In this document: one piece after another, positions 11,287 to 15,197 of the stretch | Position numbering within the stretch: the first letter of the stretch is position 1 | Layout of the letters: the number at the start of each line of letters is the position of its first letter | NCBI GenBank assembly: GCA_011390455.1 | Contig: JAABSI010000069.1 | Span: 1 to 15,197 of the forward strand | DNA length: 15,197 nt | Source: Trueperaceae bacterium | GTDB lineage: Bacteria > Deinococcota > Deinococci > Deinococcales > Trueperaceae | Reading direction: 5' to 3' | The notes under the pieces: generated by a model | What the model was told of the DNA's origin: nothing | What the model saw: only the letters and a program-made list of their open reading frames with translations | The model's database searches: none | Position numbers and translations under genes: made by a program

Positions 11287-13329
11287 TCAGGCGTGCGCTC
11301 GGAACCACTCCAAGATCAGATCGATGCGCTGCATGCGGCGGTCGGGTCGGCCGCTGCGCGAGAGCTCGTGCCCCTCGTCCGGGAAGCGCACCAACCGCGT
11401 CTCAGCACGCCCGAGCCGCTTGAGGGCGCCGAACCACTGTTCGGCCTGCTCGATCGGGCAGCGGTGGTCGTTCTCCGAATGCAGCACGAGCGTGGGCGTG
11501 ACCACGTGCTCGACGTAGGCCAGCGGGCTCTGGCGCCACAGCGCCTCGAGGTCGAGCCACGGGGCGTCGCCGACCTCGCCCTCGGTGAAGAACGGGCCGA
11601 TGTCGGCGGTACCGAAGAACGAGATCCAGTTGCAGATGCTGCGCTGCGTCACCGCCGACTGAAAGCGATCGGTGTGGCCGACGAGCCAGTTGGTCATGAA
11701 GCCGCCGTACGACCCGCCGGTGAGGTGCACGGGGGCGTCGGGTCGCGCGTGGTGCGCGAGGACGTCGTCGACCACCGCCAGGACGTCGTCCGCGTCGATC
11801 GTGCCGTAGCGGCGCAGCATCGCGGTCGCGTGCACCTCGCCGTACGAGGAACTGCCGCGCGGGTTGAGCCACACGACCGTGTAGCCCGCCGCCGCGAGGC
11901 GCTGGAACTCGAAGCGGAAGCCCCAGCCGTCGTTCGTGTGCGGGCCGCCGTGGACCTGCACCACGATCGCGCGGTCGCGGCGCGGGCGCCTGGGGGCCAA
12001 GACGCCGTAGGCCACTTCGCCGCCGTCGGACCGCGCGAGCGCGCGCGCCTCGAAGGTGCGCGGACGATGGCGCTCGACCCAGGCATCGTTTGCGGTCGAG
12101 AGCCGCGCCGTGTTGCCGTCGGGACCCACCAGGACGAGTTCGCCCGGCGTGGCGGGGGTCTCGACCACCGCCAGCGTCCAGCGGTCGTCGCCGTCGAACG
12201 CGGTGGTGACGAAATCGCCGCCGGTGCGGACGTCCGCACCGCCGCCGGCCCCGAGCGCGACGCGCTCCAGGCCCGACCGGCCGTCGCGGTTGGCGATCAC
12301 GACCAGGGCGTCGCCGGCGCCGGTCCACACCGGGGTCGCGGGGTACGTGCCGTAGCGCGCGTCGCCGCCCGCCGACGGGCTCGCCTCGACGTCGGGGTCG
12401 CCGACGCGTTCCGGGTCGCCGCCCGCCGCCGCGACCACCCAGGCGCACGTCGGTCGGCCGAGGCTCCGGAGGTCGTTCGCGGCCAGGAACGCCAGCTGCT
12501 TCCCGTCGGACGACCAGGCCGGCGAACCGCCAGCGATCGCGGCGCCGAGCACGTCCCTCGGCGCCGAGGCCTTGCCGCGCCCCAGCGTCGCCGTCCACAG
12601 GCGCGCGCGCCCTTCGTCGTGCTCGGCGTCGTCCAAGGGGGCGAACCAGGCGAGGTGCGCGGTGCGGTCCACCACCACGACGGTGAGGCCGCGGGGTTCC
12701 TGGCCCAGCGTGGCGACGACGCGCGGCTCGGCCCCGTCGACCGGCACGCGCACCAGGTCGACCGGCGCGACCGGGGCGAAGCCCACGCCGTCCATGCGGT
12801 GCCGCCGGCGGTCGACCGTGCGACCGAGGCCGCGCTTGGCGTCCTCGTCCACGCGGTCGCCTCGGGTCGCCACGAGCACCGTGCGCTCGTCGAGCCAGGC
12901 ATGGGCGAGCACGGGGGTCGGCCACTCGGTCAGGGTGCGCGCCTCGCCGCCCGCCACGTCGATGACCGCGAGCTGCGCCGGGGCGAAGGCGCCCGAGGGT
13001 TCGAGGCGCGCGCGCAGGAAGGCGATGCGCGCGCCGTCGGGCGACCACCGCGGGGCGGTGTCGCGCTCGCCGCTGGTGAGCGGCCGGCCGCCGGTCGGCG
13101 CCGGAGCCTCCCGGCCCGCGGCGAGGGCGCTCGCCGCCGGCTCGAGGTCGAAGCGGTGCAGGCGGGTGCGGTAGCGCGGCGGCGCCTCGCCCTCCCCCGG
13201 CACCACCGTCGTGAGGGTGGCGACCGCCAGGGTCGGGGGGGCGCCCGCGGCGACGGGCGCCAGTCGCGGATCGGCGACGTAGGCCAGGTCGAGCAGGTGG
13301 CGCGTCTCGAGCGGTTCGTGCGGTTCCAT
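11287..13329 (-). CDS. S9 family prolyl-oligopeptidase-type peptidase
   Basis: 680 residues. ATG 13329 ([15 protein letters not shown]) follows AAGGAG at about 6 nt spacing; the longer frame reads through rlmB on the other register. The N-terminal about 420 residues form a beta-propeller of TolB/WD-like repeats (for example [32 protein letters not shown]). The C-terminal alpha/beta hydrolase domain has the triad Ser540 (TGGSYGGFM), Asp621 (HSENDHRCP) and His654 (DEGHELS), with oxyanion-region VHGGPHT. This is an acylaminoacyl-peptidase or dipeptidyl-peptidase type enzyme that cleaves short peptides. There is no signal peptide, so it should be cytoplasmic. Its start overlaps the rlmB stop (TGATG), implying translational coupling. 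Confidence 0.95.
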   Translation of the reverse strand: MEPHEPLETRHLLDLAYVADPRLAPVAAGAPPTLAVATLTTVVPGEGEAPPRYRTRLHRFDLEPAASALAAGREAPAPTGGRPLTSGERDTAPRWSPDGARIAFLRARLEPSGAFAPAQLAVIDVAGGEARTLTEWPTPVLAHAWLDERTVLVATRGDRVDEDAKRGLGRTVDRRRHRMDGVGFAPVAPVDLVRVPVDGAEPRVVATLGQEPRGLTVVVVDRTAHLAWFAPLDDAEHDEGRARLWTATLGRGKASAPRDVLGAAIAGGSPAWSSDGKQLAFLAANDLRSLGRPTCAWVVAAAGGDPERVGDPDVEASPSAGGDARYGTYPATPVWTGAGDALVVIANRDGRSGLERVALGAGGGADVRTGGDFVTTAFDGDDRWTLAVVETPATPGELVLVGPDGNTARLSTANDAWVERHRPRTFEARALARSDGGEVAYGVLAPRRPRRDRAIVVQVHGGPHTNDGWGFRFEFQRLAAAGYTVVWLNPRGSSSYGEVHATAMLRRYGTIDADDVLAVVDDVLAHHARPDAPVHLTGGSYGGFMTNWLVGHTDRFQSAVTQRSICNWISFFGTADIGPFFTEGEVGDAPWLDLEALWRQSPLAYVEHVVTPTLVLHSENDHRCPIEQAEQWFGALKRLGRAETRLVRFPDEGHELSRSGRPDRRMQRIDLILEWFRAHA

Positions 13330-14108
13330 CAAACGGCTCCTTGGTCCGGTGCGGCCTCGGGGCCACCGGGGTCGGCGCCGGGCAGCGCATCGCGGGCGCT
13401 GGCGATCTCGTGCACGAGCAGCGCCGTGGCGATCCCCGCGTTGAGCGAGTTCGTGCGGCCGCGCAGCGTCAGGCGCACGACCTCGTCGCACCGCGCGCGC
13501 ACGAGTCGGCGCATGCCCTCGCCCTCGGCGCCGATCACGATGGCGACGTCGCGGTCCCAGTCGACGTCGCGCACCGCGCGCTCGCCGTCGCCGGCGCTGC
13601 CGAACACCCACACGCCGCGCTCCTTGAGCTCCTCGAGGTAGCGCGGGAGGTTCGTGACCTGCAGCAGCGGAAGGTGGGCGGTGGCGCCGGCGGCCGTCTT
13701 CGCCACGACGGGGGAGAGGGGAGCGCTGCGGCGCGCCTCGCTGACCACACCGTGCGCCCCCAGCGCTTCGGCGCTGCGGATGATGGCGCCGTAGTTGCGC
13801 GGGTCGGTGACGTGGTCGAGGCAGACGAGCAGGAGCCGCTCGCCGCGATCGCGCGCGAGGTCGAAGGGGGCTTCGGGGTCTGCGTAGCCGAGCTCGGCGA
13901 CCTCCGCGACGACGCCCTGGTGGTGCGTCGAGCGCACCGCCTGGTCGAGTTCGATGCGCGGTACCTCTTCGAGCGCGACGTCGGCGGCGCGGGCGGCGGC
14001 GGAGAACTCCGCGCGCGCGCTGCGCTCGATCCCGCGCGCGAGGAAGACGCGCACGACCTGGCCCTCGCGCAGCGCCTCGGCGACGGCGTGCCGTCCGTAG
14101 ATCAACAT
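13329..14108 (-). CDS. rlmB: SpoU/TrmH-family rRNA 2'-O-methyltransferase (RlmB-like)
   Basis: 259 residues. SPOUT-class knotted methyltransferase using S-adenosylmethionine. An N-terminal L30e-like substrate-binding domain (MLIYGRHAVAEAL, about 1-75) precedes the catalytic domain. Motif 1 is at 97-117 (LDHVTDPRNYGAIIRSAEAL, with N105 and R111), motif 2 at 192-203 (IGAEGEGMRRLV), and motif 3 at 215-230 (LRGRTNSLNAGIATAL, S221-L222-N223). RlmB methylates the 23S rRNA P-loop guanosine (G2251 in E. coli); the exact target here is inferred from family. The C-terminal 20 residues are an unconserved G/P-rich tail. It starts 9 nt after the ribF stop; no good ribosome binding site is visible. A TAGACT box 7 nt before the ATG could alternatively give a leaderless transcript, but its TAG is also the ribF stop codon, so coincidence is possible. 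Confidence 0.93.
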   Translation of the reverse strand: MLIYGRHAVAEALREGQVVRVFLARGIERSARAEFSAAARAADVALEEVPRIELDQAVRSTHHQGVVAEVAELGYADPEAPFDLARDRGERLLLVCLDHVTDPRNYGAIIRSAEALGAHGVVSEARRSAPLSPVVAKTAAGATAHLPLLQVTNLPRYLEELKERGVWVFGSAGDGERAVRDVDWDRDVAIVIGAEGEGMRRLVRARCDEVVRLTLRGRTNSLNAGIATALLVHEIASARDALPGADPGGPEAAPDQGAV

Positions 14109-14117
14109 GCGGCGAGT

Positions 14118-15050
14118 CTACGCGCCGGACGCCGCCGCGAGGGCCGCCCGCGCGTCCGCCGCGTCGCGAAGCAACTGCTCGCGAAGCGACTCGACCCCGT
14201 CGAACCGCTTCGGCGCCCGCAAACGCGCGAGCAGGTGCACGGTCACTTCGCGTCCGTAGAGGTCGAGGTCGACGTCGAACAGGTGCGCCTCGAGCGCCGG
14301 AGCGCCGTCGGGGAAGGTCGGGCGGGGGCCGACGTTGGCCATGCCCCCGAAGGTGCCGGAGGGGGTGTCGACGCGCACCGCGAAGACCCCGATCGGCAGC
14401 GCCTTGCGCGCATCGGTGGCGACGTTGAGGGTGGGGAAGCCGATCGTGCGACCCCGCCGGTCGCCCTCGACGACGGGTCCGTGCACCCGGTACGGCGCGC
14501 CGAGCAGGTGCGCTGCCCGCGCCACGTCGCCGGCCGTCAGCGCCGCGCGCACGGCGCTCGACTTCACGACCTCGTCGCCGACGAGCTCCAGCGGCACCAC
14601 CTCGAGGTGGTCGGCGGCGGAGCGCAGCAGGTCGAGGCCGCCGCTGCGCCCACGGCCGAAGCGGAAGTCCTCGCCGACCACGATCATCTGCGGCGCCAGG
14701 GCCGCGAGCTCGGCGACGAAGGTCTCGGGCGGCGTCTTGGCGAAGTCGTGCGTGAACGGCACGATCGCCACCTCGTGCGCCCCCGCCTCGGCGAGCAGGA
14801 CGTGCTTCTCGGCCTCGCTCGTCAGGAAGCGGGCGTCGCCGAACAGCACCTTCGCCGGCGGGAAGAACGACACCACCACGAGCGGCGCGCCGAGCGCGCG
14901 CGCCCGCGCGCCCGCCAGCCCGAGGAGGGCCCGGTGGCCCAAGTGGACGCCGTCGAAGTTGCCGAGCGCCAGCACCGCGCGGTGGGCCGCCACCTCGGCG
15001 AGCGATCGACGGTGCGGAACGGCCTCGGCGGCGGCGGTCGCGCGGTTCAC
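14118..15050 (-). CDS. ribF: Bifunctional riboflavin kinase / FAD synthetase
   Basis: 310 residues with GTG start at 15050, chosen because GGAG (15056-15060 region) sits 6 nt upstream and the resulting length fits RibF. It converts riboflavin to FMN and FMN to FAD. The N-terminal nucleotidyltransferase domain has LGNFDGVHLGHR (H36-x-G-H39) and VVGEDFRFGRGRSG. The C-terminal flavokinase domain has GRTIGFPTLNV (G204-F-P-T-L-N209), GMANVGPRPTF and LEAHLFDVDLDLYG, ending with the usual LREQLLRDA helix. The segment after strand 2 reads FFPPAKVLFG, where many RibF proteins have F-x-P-H-P. The start overlaps the stop of the upstream Nudix gene by 4 nt (GTGA), so they are co-translated. rlmB follows after 9 nt. 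Confidence 0.95.
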   Translation of the reverse strand: MNRATAAAEAVPHRRSLAEVAAHRAVLALGNFDGVHLGHRALLGLAGARARALGAPLVVVSFFPPAKVLFGDARFLTSEAEKHVLLAEAGAHEVAIVPFTHDFAKTPPETFVAELAALAPQMIVVGEDFRFGRGRSGGLDLLRSAADHLEVVPLELVGDEVVKSSAVRAALTAGDVARAAHLLGAPYRVHGPVVEGDRRGRTIGFPTLNVATDARKALPIGVFAVRVDTPSGTFGGMANVGPRPTFPDGAPALEAHLFDVDLDLYGREVTVHLLARLRAPKRFDGVESLREQLLRDAADARAALAAASGA

Positions 15051-15197
15051 GGCGGGCTCCGGTCCGCGTCGCTCGCCAGCGCGTGGCGGATGCCCAGGAG
15101 CGTGACCATGCTGGTCGCCAGCGCGCCGCGCGCCACGTCGTTCCACACGTCCTGCGGATCCCGCCATTCGACCTCGAGCTCCTCGCCCTCGTCCAAG
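15047..15197 (-). CDS. C-terminal end of a Nudix hydrolase (ADP-ribose pyrophosphatase-like), partial
   Basis: Only the last 49 residues are in the window (LDEGEELEVEWRDPQDVWND then ARGALATSMVTLLGIRHALASD, ending SPP). The 'E-G-E-E-L-E-V-E-W' strand followed by 'D-P-Q-D-V-W-N-D-V-A-R-G' and a final helix matches the C-terminal layout of ADP-ribose pyrophosphatase-type Nudix enzymes, in which this acidic stretch precedes a regulatory helix. The Nudix box lies outside the window, so the assignment rests on the tail alone. The gene overlaps ribF by 4 nt and is probably the upstream member of its operon. Confidence 0.6.
   Translation of the reverse strand, partial: LDEGEELEVEWRDPQDVWNDVARGALATSMVTLLGIRHALASDADRSPP

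Noticed and set aside
10954..13641. 895-aa plus-strand frame antisense to S9 peptidase and rpsO
   Set aside because: Spans several real minus-strand genes and shows antisense-type composition.

Overview
The window is about 15.2 kb of very GC-rich bacterial chromosome. It has short intergenic gaps, some GTG starts and many GC-rich hairpins that lack a strong T-tract. It carries rpsO-pnp next to an RNase J gene, an encoded-CCA tRNA, a secreted lipoprotein subtilase, and at least one gene whose -10 box sits almost on the start codon (leaderless style). I lean toward Deinococcota, perhaps the Truepera side, but this rests on overall style and not on a diagnostic gene.

Left part (1-1187, minus strand). 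Two tandem genes encode small secreted, beta-rich proteins that look paralogous (shared 'H-x-V-x-V-S-I-P-x-V-L' after the signal peptide). Each has its own upstream structured RNA that I recognise as a c-di-GMP-II riboswitch: GAUGAA, P1, P2, and a P2-loop pseudoknot followed by GCAACCGGCC. P2 and the pseudoknot both covary between the two copies. A third, degenerate-looking hairpin of similar architecture lies further upstream. A 17-bp inverted repeat ends the second gene. This riboswitch pair and the proteins it controls are the most interesting part of the window.

Middle part (1583-6631). On the plus strand are a voltage-sensor ion channel with a non-potassium-type filter, a Nudix hydrolase that is probably leaderless, and an 868-aa lipoprotein subtilase ending at two hairpins. 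On the minus strand are tRNA-Pro(GGG), with a clear sigma-70-type promoter and a 19-bp palindromic terminator, and a 36-aa membrane peptide with a near-perfect ribosome binding site.

Right part (6664-15197, all minus strand). In transcription order: the end of a Nudix (ADP-ribose pyrophosphatase-like) gene, ribF, rlmB and an S9 prolyl-oligopeptidase-family peptidase, the four tightly packed or overlapping; then rpsO, pnp and an RNase J gene. The last three form an RNA-turnover and ribosome block, with strong hairpins between rpsO and pnp and between pnp and RNase J that probably set the relative expression of the genes.
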